A stretch of 64,000 nt of DNA from Streptomyces sp. NBC_01669 (lineage in GTDB: Bacteria > Actinomycetota > Actinomycetes > Streptomycetales > Streptomycetaceae), in the NCBI RefSeq assembly GCF_026339735.1, contig NZ_JAPEQG010000003.1, positions 124,001 through 188,000 of the forward strand, given 5' to 3'. Shown in pieces: positions 8,763 through 17,744 of this stretch. The notes beneath the pieces are model-generated. The model searched no databases. It had not been told where the DNA came from and was given only the letters and a program-made list of their open reading frames with translations. Within the stretch, counting starts at the first letter, position 1, and each line of letters starts with the position of its first letter. The position numbers were made by a program, and so were the translations under genes.

Positions 8763-9485
8763 CTACTGGGGCCTCTGCACGGAGAACTCGTTGCCGTCGG
8801 GGTCGAGCATCAGCACCCGGCCGCCGTCGCCCTCGCCGGTGTCGGTGCGCGTCGCGCCGAGCGAGATCAGGCGGTCGACCTCCGCCTCCCAGTCAGCGTC
8901 GGCGGGGAGCGCCAGCTCGAAGTACAGCCTGTTCGTGCCCGTCTTCGGCGCCACCGGAGGACCACCCCACGTGATCTTCGTACCGCCGTTCGGCGATTGG
9001 ATTGCGGTCTCCTGGTCCTGGTCCCAGACCAGCGGCCACCGCAGCGCCTCGCTCCAGAAATAGCCGACTTCCTGCGTACCGTCGCAGGCCAGTGCTCCGA
9101 CGGAGCCGGTGTCGGCGAGGAACTTGTTGCCCGCCTCGATGACGCAGAACTCGTTGCCGTCTGGATCGGCGAGCACCACATGCCCTTCTTCCGGGAGTTG
9201 GCCCACGTCGATGTGGTTCCCGCCGAGTTCCAGCGCCCTGGCCACCGTCTGCTGCTGATCCTCCGGGGAAGTGCTCGTCAGGTCGAAGTGCGCCCGGTTC
9301 TGTCCGATCTTCGGCTCCTGGCTGGGCAGGAAACGGATGCGGAACCCGGCGGTATCAGGGGGAAGGATCGCGACGTCGTCGTCCGGACCGTCGGCCAACT
9401 CCCAGCCCAGGACCCCGGACCAGAACCGCGCCAGGCCCGACGGCCGGGTCGCATTGAAGCAGATCGCGAACAGTTGACTGGTCAT
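8763..9485 (-). CDS. Two-domain VOC (glyoxalase/dioxygenase fold) protein
   Basis: 240 residues with two vicinal-oxygen-chelate repeats. The first (residues ~5-115) ends GHVVLADPDGNEFCVIEAG; the second (~125-240) ends GRVLMLDPDGNEFSVQRP. The DPDGNEF signature closes each beta-alpha-beta-beta-beta module. Such Streptomyces proteins are annotated as glyoxalase/bleomycin-resistance-like, and substrate and metal use cannot be told from sequence. No partner gene is adjacent. Confidence 0.85.
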   Translation of the reverse strand: MTSQLFAICFNATRPSGLARFWSGVLGWELADGPDDDVAILPPDTAGFRIRFLPSQEPKIGQNRAHFDLTSTSPEDQQQTVARALELGGNHIDVGQLPEEGHVVLADPDGNEFCVIEAGNKFLADTGSVGALACDGTQEVGYFWSEALRWPLVWDQDQETAIQSPNGGTKITWGGPPVAPKTGTNRLYFELALPADADWEAEVDRLISLGATRTDTGEGDGGRVLMLDPDGNEFSVQRPQ

Positions 9486-9973
9486 ACCCCGTGCATCTCC
9501 GATCCACTGACGGTCGATACGGCGCCTCGTCCGCCCCGCGAGTGCAGCCTAGTGGTGGTCGTGCGGCACCCGCAGCCGAGTTTCCGTCGCGGGGGAGCGC
9601 GGTCACGCGCCGGGCCTGCCGGGGCCTTTCAGCACCTGACCCGACGAGGACGGGCAGGAATCCGACGGCATGACGGAACCAGGACGCAGAGAGACCCACC
9701 CTGCCGTCAGCACCCAAGGTCAATCTCACCGTTAGCCGCTGTACCGCTACTACTCGGGGGGTGATACTGGTGGGCTCTCGTATTCAACCGTCGCCAGTGC
9801 CCCGAGGGAACCAGGTCGCTGGTGACCATGCGTGATCCCCGTGTCGGCTTCCGAAGGTGCCTGCACGGATGCGTGAACTCGTGTGCACGCCAGACCGCCG
9901 GGTTGTGCCTACGTAACGTCGCTGAGCGCCAGGGCAAGCCCGGTCCGGCGGAAATTCAGGTGGTCCCAGCGCG
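9486..9973. other. Gene-free stretch
   Basis: About 490 bp between the VOC gene and the IS200/IS605-type left end. Short frames on both strands have poor codon use and no recognisable motif. I see no feature in it. Confidence 0.4.
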
Positions 9974-10119
9974 CCATCCCTGATCTTCGCGGGGAATCCC
10001 GGCCTTCGGGCCGGGCGGGAATGCGATCCCTGGCCCGGAGGCGCGGAGCGCCGGAGTTCTCTGCGTTGTCAGTGGTGCCAGCTATGTTGACCGGACTGAC
10101 CCAAAAGGGGGTGGGCTGG

Positions 10120-11333
10120 ATGATTCGTGCGTACAAGTTCCTGATGCGGCCCACCACGGGCCAGCAGATCGCGCTTGGCGAGATGCTGCGGGATCACTGC
10201 TCGCTCTACAACGGGGCGTTACAGGAACGACGGGATGCCTACCGGCATGTATCGAGGACCACCGTCCGGTACGGGATGCAGTCCGGGCAGTTGAAGGACA
10301 TTAGGGCGTTCGATCCTGAGCGTCAGGGGCGCTGGTCGTTCTCCTCGCAGCAGGCGACGCTGCGCCGGCTGGACAAAGCGTTCGCCGCGTTCTTCCGCCG
10401 GATCAAGTCCGGTCAGACGCCGGGCTATCCGCGCTTTCGTTCGGTGAGCTGGTTCGACACGGTGGAGTTCCCGAAGGACGGGGACGGCTGCCGGTGGGAC
10501 TCCACCCCGCACGACCCTGTCACCCGCGTGCGGCTGCAAGGGGTCGGGCATGTCAAGGTTAACCAGCACCGTGCGGTGGTCGGCAGGGTCAAGACCGTCT
10601 CGGTCAAGCGTGAGGGCCGCCAGTGGTTCGTCGTGCTGACCGCCGAACAGGAGCAGCCCGAACCGCTCCCGACGACCGGCAGCGTGGTCGGTATCGACCT
10701 GGGCATAGCCAACTTCCTTGCCGGCTCGGGCGGCGAGTTCGTCTCCAACCCGCGCCACGGCCGCCGCGCTGCTGCGAAACTCCAAGCCGCACAGCAGGCC
10801 CTGTCCAGGTTCCCGCGCCGCAAGGCCAAGGACCGCACCAGGAACCACCAGCGCGCAGTGGACCAGGTCGCCCGGTTGCACGGCAAGGTCCGCCGCCGGC
10901 GGCTCGACCACGCGCACAAGACCGCGCTCGACCTGGTCCGGGCGCACGATGTCATCGCGCACGAAGACCTCGAGATCCGCAACATGAGCAGGGCCCCCGC
11001 ACCGAAGCCCGACCCCGAGCAGGCGGGCGCATTCCTGCCCAATGGGGCAGCGGCGAAGGCTGGACTCAACCGCAGCATTGCCGACGCCGGATGGGGGTGT
11101 TCCTGACGATCCTGCACGCCAAGGCTGAAAGCGCCGGACGGGAAGTGATCGCCGTGGACCCCCGCAACACCTCCCGGACCTGCCCCGAATGCGGGCACGT
11201 CTCCAAGGAGAACCGGCCCACACAGGAGACCTTCCTCTGCCAGTCGTGCGGACACACGGCACACGCCGACACAGTGGGAGCACTCAATGTTCTACGGGCC
11301 GGGCTGGTCCGTCGCAACGCCCACACGGCATAG
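10120..11333 (+). pseudogene. tnpB: TnpB-family RNA-guided nuclease, frameshifted by one base
   Basis: Starts MIRAYKFLMRPTTGQQIALG. RuvC-I Asp is in VVGIDLGIANF and RuvC-II Glu in VIAHEDLEIRN. At 11093-11097 a run of five G replaces the six G seen in the copy at 53531-53536. This moves the zinc finger (CPECGH...CQSCGH) and the RuvC-III Asp (HADTVGALN) to another frame. The truncated product ends GWGCS and lacks the last catalytic residue. Family members are IS200/IS605 homing nucleases using an RNA made from the element's right end. Either a real lesion or a homopolymer error. Confidence 0.85.
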
Positions 11334-11370
11334 CGAGAAGCCCCGTCCCTTCAGGGCGGGGAGGAGTCAC
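11200..11370 (+). ncRNA. Candidate omega RNA (reRNA) at the tnpB 3' end
   Basis: In TnpB systems the guide RNA scaffold overlaps the end of tnpB and stops at the element's right end, with the guide taken from flanking DNA. Here the tnpB tail, the GC hairpin at 11341-11361 and the GAGGAGTCAC end fit. The guide would start at 11371 (CTGCGTAGAGTCGGGC). Inferred from position only. Confidence 0.4.
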
Positions 11371-11387
11371 CTGCGTAGAGTCGGGCA

Positions 11388-11951
11388 ATGCCCGAGCTGC
11401 AGCGGCTCCATGCTGGCCATGCCCCGGCGGTCCTAGCCTTCGAGCTGGCGAACCGCACCTACTTCGCTGCCTCGGTCTCCGACCGCGGTGACGACTTCTT
11501 CGGCCAGTTCACCGACCGGCTCAACGCCCTGCTGGCTGAGCAGGAGACCGGCCTCTGTGCCTTCTATGTGCTCGTCGCCGAGGATGGCTCGGTACTCGGC
11601 AGGTTCAACCTGGTCAACATCGAGGATCGCACTGCGGAACTCGGCTACCGGGTCGCGCAGCACGTCGCCGGCCGCGGTGTGGCGACCGCGACCGTCCGGG
11701 AGCTGTGCCAACTGGCGACGGAGCGGCACGGGCTGTGCACACTCAGGGCGGCCGCCGCCCGCGAGAATGCCGCGTCCCAGAAGGTGCTGACCAAAGCCGG
11801 GTTCGGCCCGGCCGACCCGGCCGACCTCGGCGGTAAACCAGGGGCCTGGTATCAGCTCAATATCCAGGCCCCCTACTGGTGGGGAACGTGCATTCAACGG
11901 TCGTCGACGCCCGTGGTCGGTGCCGCTGAGCCTGGCAGTGACTTTCCGTGA
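11388..11951 (+). CDS. GNAT-family N-acetyltransferase (RimJ/RimL-like)
   Basis: 187 residues in the RimJ/RimL acetyltransferase pattern: FYVLVAEDGSVLGRFNLVNI, the acetyl-CoA loop GYRVAQHVAGRGVATATV, and the late ARENAASQKVLTKAGF. TAGAGT at 11376-11381 ends six bases before ATG 11388, arguing for a leaderless transcript. The IS200/IS605 right end stops 17 bp upstream, so that element may have replaced the native upstream region. The last ~20 residues overlap the integrase remnant and may not be native. Substrate unknown. Confidence 0.85.
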   Translation: MPELQRLHAGHAPAVLAFELANRTYFAASVSDRGDDFFGQFTDRLNALLAEQETGLCAFYVLVAEDGSVLGRFNLVNIEDRTAELGYRVAQHVAGRGVATATVRELCQLATERHGLCTLRAAAARENAASQKVLTKAGFGPADPADLGGKPGAWYQLNIQAPYWWGTCIQRSSTPVVGAAEPGSDFP

Positions 11952-12113
11952 CTTCCGGAGGCGTATCGGCTCCAGGTCCCGCCGGTCTCGTTGAGGAGTC
12001 GGGTGGTGGTCTTGTCGTGGTAGCCGAGAGCGTCCGCGACGATGGGGGCGGGCAGTTCGACGAGTTGCTCCCGGATGGCGGCGCCGCGGGCAGCGGCGGC
12101 CGGGACCCCGACC
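11942..12113 (-). pseudogene. C-terminal fragment of a Tn554-like tyrosine integrase
   Basis: The minus strand reads ELPAPIVADALGYHDKTTTR then LLNETGGTWSRYASG, the characteristic end of Tn554-type integrases in Streptomyces. There is no start and no catalytic Arg-His-Arg region, so about 55 codons remain. A relative's N-terminal part survives at 59578-59838. Confidence 0.55.
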
Positions 12114-12146
12114 TAGTTCAGGAGTGTGGAAGACGACCGACTGGTT

Positions 12147-12212
12147 CCAGGCTCCAGCGGTCGCCAGCTTGCGCACGACCTGGTCCGGCGTGTGCTTTTT
12201 CCTCGTAGCCAT
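12147..12212 (-). pseudogene. IS3-family OrfA N-terminal fragment
   Basis: From ATG 12212: MATRKKHTPDQVVRKLATA, the start of the IS3 OrfA helix-turn-helix protein, then unrelated sequence (GAWNQSVVFHT). Only ~20 codons survive. Confidence 0.5.
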
Positions 12213-12341
12213 GTTGATGTCGAGCCCTCCTGCCCACAGCGTGGTCCGCACGGTTCTCAAACGACCGGGATCAATTAGTGCTGTGACCGGGAAGGTTCGC
12301 CGGGGTGAGTACGCTGAGGCCGACGGCGGTGGAGGGCGGGC

Positions 12342-12803
12342 ATGACACGGAGACCGTTGGTGGACGAGGCCGTTGGACTGCCTGATGGTGAGTTGGGGGC
12401 CAAGGGGCGGGCGCTTACCGATCTGGACACAGAAGACGCCTGGCTTGCCTTCCTCCGTTTCGGCCGACGGCTGTTCGATGTTCCGGAGATGCCCGACGCT
12501 GATGGCCTTCTGTTCCAGTACGGGACCTACTCGTTCGACGGTCCTCCGTCGTTCACGCTGGACCTCACCCGGCAGTTCGAGGTCTCCGACGGAGAGCACG
12601 ACCATTACGTGCAGGTCCACTGCGAGCTTCGATACGGACTCGCTCCCGCCCTGGAGGCCCTGGGAAGCTTCGACTCGTGGTTCTTCCACAATGCCGGAGA
12701 CGACCTCGAAGAGTGGGCCCAGGCCCTGACCGGGCGCGCAGCCTGGACGGCGATCGGTGCATTTCGGCCGGCCGAGATCCGGGTCTACCAGGAGCAGGTG
12801 TAG
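12342..12803 (+). CDS. Conserved hypothetical protein, 153 residues
   Basis: MTRRPLVDEAVGLPDGELGA to AEIRVYQEQV. Acidic with even composition and no signal peptide or membrane segment. GGAGGGCGGGC precedes the ATG as a ribosome-binding site. It contains FQYGTYSFDGPPSFTLDLTR and a WFFHNAGDDLEEWAQAL segment. No family is recognised. Codon use and the clear ribosome-binding site support a real gene. Its stop is five bases from the end of a convergent transposase remnant. Confidence 0.65.
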   Translation: MTRRPLVDEAVGLPDGELGAKGRALTDLDTEDAWLAFLRFGRRLFDVPEMPDADGLLFQYGTYSFDGPPSFTLDLTRQFEVSDGEHDHYVQVHCELRYGLAPALEALGSFDSWFFHNAGDDLEEWAQALTGRAAWTAIGAFRPAEIRVYQEQV

Positions 12804-12807
12804 TCGC

Positions 12808-13488
12808 TCAGGCCGCCATCGTGGTGGGATGACGCTCTCCCCAGCGGATGCCTTTCTCGCAGCGGATGCGGGCACGCTCGCGTCGTGGGGCGGTCAGGAC
12901 GTCGGGGTGGCGGGCGTTCTGGTTGCGCCAGCGCAGGTAGGCGTGCAGGGCCTGGGCCTGGACAGTGTGGTTGGGGTGGTGAGAGTTGGCCAGGGTGAAC
13001 TGCCGCAGCGGCCCGAAGTGGGCCTCGATGAAGTTGGCCCAGGATGCGTAGGTCGGGGTGAAGCACAGCTCGACTCTGTTCCGTGTCGCCCACCTGCGGA
13101 TTCGCCAGTTCAGGTGGGTGGAGAGGTTGTCGAGGCGCACGTAGACCGGGGCGCCGTCCGGCCTGGCCGCGCGGATCGACCGAAGGGCGGCCCAGGTGTG
13201 GTCGATGCCCTTGCGGCGTCGGTTGACGCCCCATAGCTGGTCATCCCCGATCGGATAGCAGCCGCGGAAGTAGGTGAATTCATGGGTGCGCCGGTAGGTG
13301 GCGGGCAGCCGGTCGGGATGGCCTTTTTCGGCCCAACAGGAGCCGGCGGTAGGGCGGATGCCGAGTGGGCCGGACTCGTCAAAATCCAGCGGCAGGCTCC
13401 AGGGGCGCCCCTTGCGGACCGGATCCGCGCCCTCACGCCGCAACGCGGTGACCAGCTTGTCGAACTGACGCGGACTGAGCCCCGTGAC
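12808..13488 (-). pseudogene. Chimeric remnant: IS5-type N-terminus joined to IS630 transposase
   Basis: The upstream part (13488 to ~13389) reads VTGLSPRQFDKLVTALRREG and GADPVRKGRPWSLPL, the usual N-terminus of DDE_Tnp_4/IS5-like proteins. Without a frame break it continues FDESGPLGIRPTAGSCWAEK, an internal IS630 sequence, and runs to the IS630 end with VRLDNLSTH (Asp) and ASWANFIEAHFGPLR (Glu). The join at ~13389 suggests a deletion between two neighbouring elements. About 150 N-terminal IS630 residues are missing, so activity is unlikely. Confidence 0.65.
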
Positions 13489-13492
13489 GCTG

Positions 13493-13625
13493 CACCGAGA
13501 AGCGCAGCCAGGTCGTCGACTTCTCCTTCTACCTGTCCGCCACGATCGTCACGCTCCGTATGGTCATCCGGCGCGCCACCCGTCTCTACCGCTGGGACGG
13601 CGCCCGACCACCAAAAGGCTCAAGT
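13493..13625 (+). pseudogene. C-terminal fragment of a transposase
   Basis: Reads RTEKRSQVVDFSFYLSATIV then TLRMVIRRATRLYRWDG. A one-base shift then gives RPTTKRLK and a stop, a tail seen on IS5/IS4-type Streptomyces transposases. No catalytic part remains. Confidence 0.35.
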
Positions 13626-13904
13626 GACGCATACTGCAGCGAATTCCAACGAACACCACAGATCGATCAAGGACGGATTTCGGTCAAGTTGGCGACGCGT
13701 ACATGACGGGTCCCCATCAAAGCTGGCACGCTTCCATCCAGTCGTCGCAGAGCACCCTACAAACGCACGCGCACCACGCGATGCGGCGATCACGTCGGAC
13801 ACCGTCCGACCCACTCGCACCTCCAGCTCTACCGGGCGGCAACACCCCCGCCTGCCCGGCTGACTCCGGCCGTACACACCTGGCCGCCGCAGAAGGAGTT
13901 CCGT
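13626..13904. promoter_or_regulatory. Upstream region of the M4 protease gene
   Basis: No gene is evident. The region ends with GAAGGAG (13891-13897), a strong ribosome-binding site eight bases before GTG 13905. I could not fix a promoter with confidence. Confidence 0.4.
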
Positions 13905-16163
13905 GTGACTCGATCCCCCCGAAAGACCGTCGCCGCGAGCGCGTTGATAGCCGGCGCCGCGATGATCGCGGCCGCGCTGCCGTCCGGTGTCGCCACCGCC
14001 AGCACCACGAGCCAGGCCCCGGCCAAGGTCCAGGCCCGCGCTGGCGCACTGCCGGTGCAGTTGTCGCCGTCGCAGCGTGGCGAGTTGCTGGCCGCGGCGA
14101 ACGCGTCCCGGGCGGCGACCGCCAGGTCGCTGCACCTGAGATCGAAGGAGGCGCTGATCGTCAAGTCCGTCCTGAAGGACGCGGACGGCAGCCTCCACAC
14201 CCGCTACGAGCGGACCTTCGCCGGGCTGCCGGTCCTGGGCGGCGACCTGGTCGTCCACACCGCCGCGAACGGCTCCGCCAAGGGCGTCACCAAGGCCACC
14301 AACGCGACCATCACCGTCGCCTCCACCACCGCGGCCAAGAGCGCCGGCTCCGCGAAGACCTTCGCGCTGGGCCGCGCCAAGGCCAAGCACGTCGCGAAGG
14401 CGACGGCCGGCACCGCCCGCAAGGTCGTCTGGGCCGCGTCCGGCACCCCGACCCTGGCCTGGGAGACGGTGGTCGGCGGCACCCAGGCCGACGGCACCCC
14501 CTCCGAACTGCACGTCATCACCGACGCCACCACCGGCAAGAAGATCTTCGAGTACCAGGGCATCGAGACCGGCGTCGGCGACAGCATGTACTCCGGCCAG
14601 GTCACCATCGGCACCACGTCGGCCGACGGCAGTTACTCGATGACCGACGCCACCCGCGGCGGCCACAAGACCTACGACCTCAACGGCGGCAGCTCAGGCA
14701 CCGGCACGCTGTTCACCGACCCGGACGACACCTGGGGCGACGGCACCACCAGCAACCGGCAGACCGCCGGCGTGGACGCCGCCTTCGGCGCCCAGCTCAC
14801 CTGGGACTACTACAAGGACGTCCACGGCCGCAACGGCATCAAGAACGACGGCGTCGGCGCCTACTCACGCGTCCACTACGGCAACGCCTACGTCAACGCG
14901 TTCTGGTCCGACGCCTGCTTCTGCATGACCTACGGCGACGGCACGGGCAACAACAAGCCGCTCACCTCCATCGACGTCGGCGCCCACGAGATGACCCACG
15001 GCGTCACCTCCAACACCGCGGGCCTGATCTACCGCGGCGAGTCCGGCGGCCTGAACGAGGCCACCTCCGACATCTTTGCCGCCGCCGTCGAGTTCTACGC
15101 CGACAACGCCGACGACCCCGGCGACTACCTCGTCGGCGAGAAGATCGACATCCGCGGCAACGGCACCCCGCTGCGCTACATGGACAAGCCCTCCAAGGAC
15201 GGGAAGTCCGCCGACGCCTGGTACTCCGGCCTCGGCTCCATCGACGTCCACTACTCCTCCGGCCCGGCCAACCACTGGTTCTACCTGGCCTCCGAGGGCA
15301 GCGGCGCCAAGACCGTCAACGGCGTGAACTACGACTCCCCGACCTCCGACGGCCTGCCGGTGACCGGGATCGGCCGGGACGCCGCCGCCAAGATCTGGTA
15401 CAAGGCCCTCACCACCTACATGACCTCGTCCACGGACTACGCCGGTGCCCGCACCGCCACCCTCCAGGCCGCCGCCGACCTGTACGGGCTGGGCAGCGAC
15501 ACCTACATCAACGCCGCCAACGCCTGGGCCGCCATCAACGTCGGCCCCCGCATCGTCGACGGCATCCTGCTGACCAACCCCGGCGCCCAGACCAGCGCGG
15601 TCGACACCCCCGCCAGCCTCCAGATCCAGGCCACCAGCTTCAACCCCGGTACCCCCGTCTACTTCGCCGAGGGCCTCCCCGACGGCCTGAGCCTCCACCC
15701 CGTCACCGGCCTCATCACCGGCACCCCCACCACGCCGGGCACCAGCAACGTCACCGTCACCGTCAGAAGCTCCATGAACTCCACCACCACGGCGACCTTC
15801 ACCTGGAAGGTCGCCAGGGGCATCGTCGAGAACACCACCAACGTGCCGATCCCGGACGGGGGCGCCGCGGTCTTCTCGGACATCGACGTCACCGGGCTCT
15901 CGGGCCAGGCGCCGAGCGACCTCAAGGTGGGCGTGGACATCAAGCACACCTGGCGCGGTGACCTGGTCATCAACCTGGTCGCCCCCGACGGCACGCTGTA
16001 CCCGCTGAAGAAGAGCAACTTGTCCGACTCGGCCGACAACGTGATCGAAACCTACACGGTGGACGCCTCCAGCCAGGTCGCCAACGGCACCTGGAGGCTC
16101 CAGGTCCAGGACATGTACCGCGGCGACACGGGCTACATCGACAGCTGGAAGCTCATCTTCTAA
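13905..16163 (+). CDS. Secreted M4 (thermolysin-family) zinc metalloprotease with C-terminal P-domain
   Basis: 752 residues. A signal peptide (MTRSPRKTVAASALIAGAAM..) is followed by an FTP/PepSY-type propeptide (to ~210), the catalytic domain, a putative Ig-like linker (~555-645) and a proprotein-convertase P-domain (~650-752, with DIKHTWRGDLVINLVAPDG). The zinc site is visible: HEMTH at residues 361-365 and the third ligand Glu385 in GGLNEATSDIF; the late His is in SSGPANHWFYL. The family consists of extracellular broad-specificity proteases. GTG 13905 has an ideal upstream ribosome-binding site. The stop TAA is part of the CTAA target duplication of the next IS, so the insertion left the protein intact. 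Confidence 0.95.
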   Translation: MTRSPRKTVAASALIAGAAMIAAALPSGVATASTTSQAPAKVQARAGALPVQLSPSQRGELLAAANASRAATARSLHLRSKEALIVKSVLKDADGSLHTRYERTFAGLPVLGGDLVVHTAANGSAKGVTKATNATITVASTTAAKSAGSAKTFALGRAKAKHVAKATAGTARKVVWAASGTPTLAWETVVGGTQADGTPSELHVITDATTGKKIFEYQGIETGVGDSMYSGQVTIGTTSADGSYSMTDATRGGHKTYDLNGGSSGTGTLFTDPDDTWGDGTTSNRQTAGVDAAFGAQLTWDYYKDVHGRNGIKNDGVGAYSRVHYGNAYVNAFWSDACFCMTYGDGTGNNKPLTSIDVGAHEMTHGVTSNTAGLIYRGESGGLNEATSDIFAAAVEFYADNADDPGDYLVGEKIDIRGNGTPLRYMDKPSKDGKSADAWYSGLGSIDVHYSSGPANHWFYLASEGSGAKTVNGVNYDSPTSDGLPVTGIGRDAAAKIWYKALTTYMTSSTDYAGARTATLQAAADLYGLGSDTYINAANAWAAINVGPRIVDGILLTNPGAQTSAVDTPASLQIQATSFNPGTPVYFAEGLPDGLSLHPVTGLITGTPTTPGTSNVTVTVRSSMNSTTTATFTWKVARGIVENTTNVPIPDGGAAVFSDIDVTGLSGQAPSDLKVGVDIKHTWRGDLVINLVAPDGTLYPLKKSNLSDSADNVIETYTVDASSQVANGTWRLQVQDMYRGDTGYIDSWKLIF

Positions 16164-16174
16164 GCTTGGCTTTA

Positions 16175-16205
16175 AACCCCACCAAGATCATGTCTTGGTG
16201 GGGTT
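16175..16205. terminator. 13-bp hairpin inside the IS left end
   Basis: AACCCCACCAAGA pairs with TCTTGGTGGGGTT around a 5-nt loop. It begins 11 bases after the protease stop codon and likely insulates the transposase gene from outside transcription, a known trait of many insertion sequences. Confidence 0.7.
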
Positions 16206-16288
16206 CGTCGTTCGCCTGACAGCTGGGCGGCCTTTGCGTGATCGTGTCTTCTCGCTGAAGTCGACAGTCGATCAACCCAAAGGCCGTG

Positions 16289-17728
16289 ATGGACAGTCTG
16301 CAAGACGACGCTGCGCGCGTCGAGGCATTGACCGGGTTATCCCGGTTTCGCCGCGAGTTCTACGAGTGCCTGACCCTGCGGGCGGATGCTCTGTTCGAGC
16401 TGGCGGACGCGGTGCTGTGTGCCGGCGGGCCGGTGGTCTCGCTGCCGGAGTTGTCGCTGGAGGCAGTGCACCGGCGTGGGCACGGGGCGATGTACGACGC
16501 GCTGGCCCAGGGCCACATCGCCGTGTCCCGCCTGCGGATGGCGCTGGCAGGCCTTGAGCTGCCGCGCGGGGCGGACCGGCAGCTGTCGATCGCGCTGGAC
16601 GTCACTCCGTGGCCGCGTCCGGACGCCGAGTGCTCGCCGGAGCGCCTGCACTGCCACCGTCCGTGTCGCTGCGACGGGGTTCGCCAGACCATCCCGGGCT
16701 GGCCCTACCAGGTGGCCGCGGCCCTGGGCGGTGGCCGCTCCTCGTGGACAGGGCCGCTGGACGCAGTGCGGCCGGGGCCCGAGGACGATCCCACCGAGGT
16801 CACCGCGACTCAGATCCGTGACCTGCGCGCCCGCCTGCAGCGGGCCGGGCAATGGCGACCGGGCGACCCGCCGGTCCTGTTCGTCCTGGACTCCGGCTAC
16901 GACCTCGTGCGCCTGACCTGGCTGCTGCGCGATGAACCGGTGCGGCTGCTGGGCCGCATCCGCGCGGACCGGGTGATGTATGCACCGGCTGGCAAGCGCC
17001 GCGGAACCAACCCCGGACGCCCGCCCCGCCACGGAGCACAGTTCCGCCTCGCCGACCCCGCCACCCACCCGGCCCCGGTCCAGGAGTCGGCCGGCGTCCA
17101 CGACCGCTTCGGCCAGGTCCTCGCCCGCTGCTGGGGCCGGATGCACCCCAAGCCGGACCGGCGCGGCTCCTGGGCCGACCATGAAGGCGAACTACCCCTC
17201 GTCGAGGGCACGTTGGTCCATCTGGCCATCGAGCACTTACCCGGAAACCGCGACCCCAAGCCGCTATGGCTGTGGCACAGCGACCCCGACGCCACCGCGC
17301 ACGACGTCGACCGCCTCTGGCGGATCTTCCTCAGGAGATTCGACATCGAGCACACATTCCGCTTCTTCAAGCAGACCCTCGGCCTCACCCGCCCCCGCCT
17401 ACGCACTCCCGAGCAGGCCGACCGGTGGGTGTGGCTGATCCTCTCCGCCTACGCCCAGCTCCGCCTCGCCCGCCCCCTGGCCGAGGACCTGCGCCGACCC
17501 CGGGAGAAGCCGCTGCCGCCGGATCAGCTGACCCCCGGCCGGGTCCGGCGAGGCTATCCACGCATCCGGCGGACCGTGGGCACCCCGGCCAGCACGCCGA
17601 AAGCCACCCACCCCGGGCCCGGCCGCCCCAAGGGCCGCACCTCCACCCCCGCACCCCGCCACCCAGTCGGCAAGAAACAACGTAAAGCGGACACACCCCG
17701 ATGCGGCGGAGCCGAGGAGGAGGCTTAA
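16289..17728 (+). CDS. IS701-like transposase, intact
   Basis: About 479 residues, MDSLQDDAARVEALTGLSRF to a Lys/Arg/Pro-rich tail. Belongs to a Streptomyces family related to IS701/IS4 DDE transposases: Asp in IALDVTPWPRPD, Asp in FVLDSGYDLV, Glu in FDIEHTFRFFKQTLGL. The frame is uninterrupted and fills the element. ATG 16289 directly follows an in-frame GTG at 16286 and either could serve. The element looks complete and potentially mobile. Confidence 0.85.
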   Translation: MDSLQDDAARVEALTGLSRFRREFYECLTLRADALFELADAVLCAGGPVVSLPELSLEAVHRRGHGAMYDALAQGHIAVSRLRMALAGLELPRGADRQLSIALDVTPWPRPDAECSPERLHCHRPCRCDGVRQTIPGWPYQVAAALGGGRSSWTGPLDAVRPGPEDDPTEVTATQIRDLRARLQRAGQWRPGDPPVLFVLDSGYDLVRLTWLLRDEPVRLLGRIRADRVMYAPAGKRRGTNPGRPPRHGAQFRLADPATHPAPVQESAGVHDRFGQVLARCWGRMHPKPDRRGSWADHEGELPLVEGTLVHLAIEHLPGNRDPKPLWLWHSDPDATAHDVDRLWRIFLRRFDIEHTFRFFKQTLGLTRPRLRTPEQADRWVWLILSAYAQLRLARPLAEDLRRPREKPLPPDQLTPGRVRRGYPRIRRTVGTPASTPKATHPGPGRPKGRTSTPAPRHPVGKKQRKADTPRCGGAEEEA

Positions 17729-17744
17729 AGATCAAGCTAAGAGC

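Larger units (their letters stand above)
9974..11370 (+). mobile_element. IS200/IS605-type element, tnpB only
   Basis: The left end (9974-10059) matches the left end of a second copy at 51987-52072, including the hairpin CCCGGCCTTCGGGCCGGG (9998-10015) and the CCCGGAGGCGCGGAGCGCCGGAGTTC-type block. The right end carries an imperfect stem (CCCCGTCCC/GGGCGGGG) and terminates GAGGAGTCAC at 11361-11370, shared with copy 2. No tnpA is present, so it would need a transposase in trans. Ends are inferred from comparison of the two copies and are accurate to a few bases. Confidence 0.75.
16160..17740. mobile_element. IS701-like element with CTAA target duplication at a stop codon
   Basis: CTAA occurs at 16160-16163 and 17737-17740, flanking related ends (GCTTGGCTTTAAACC and, reversed, CTTGATCTTTAAGCC). 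CTAA fits the YTAR rule of IS701. The left copy contains the TAA stop of the M4 protease gene. A 13-bp perfect hairpin (16175-16187 with 16193-16205, loop TCATG) inside the left end could terminate read-through from the protease gene. Confidence 0.75.

Noticed and set aside
13703..15961. A 752-codon open frame overlapping the M4 protease gene in another plus-strand frame
   Set aside because: It is an Arg/Pro/His-rich product of high third-position GC in the true gene, with no domain or ribosome-binding site.
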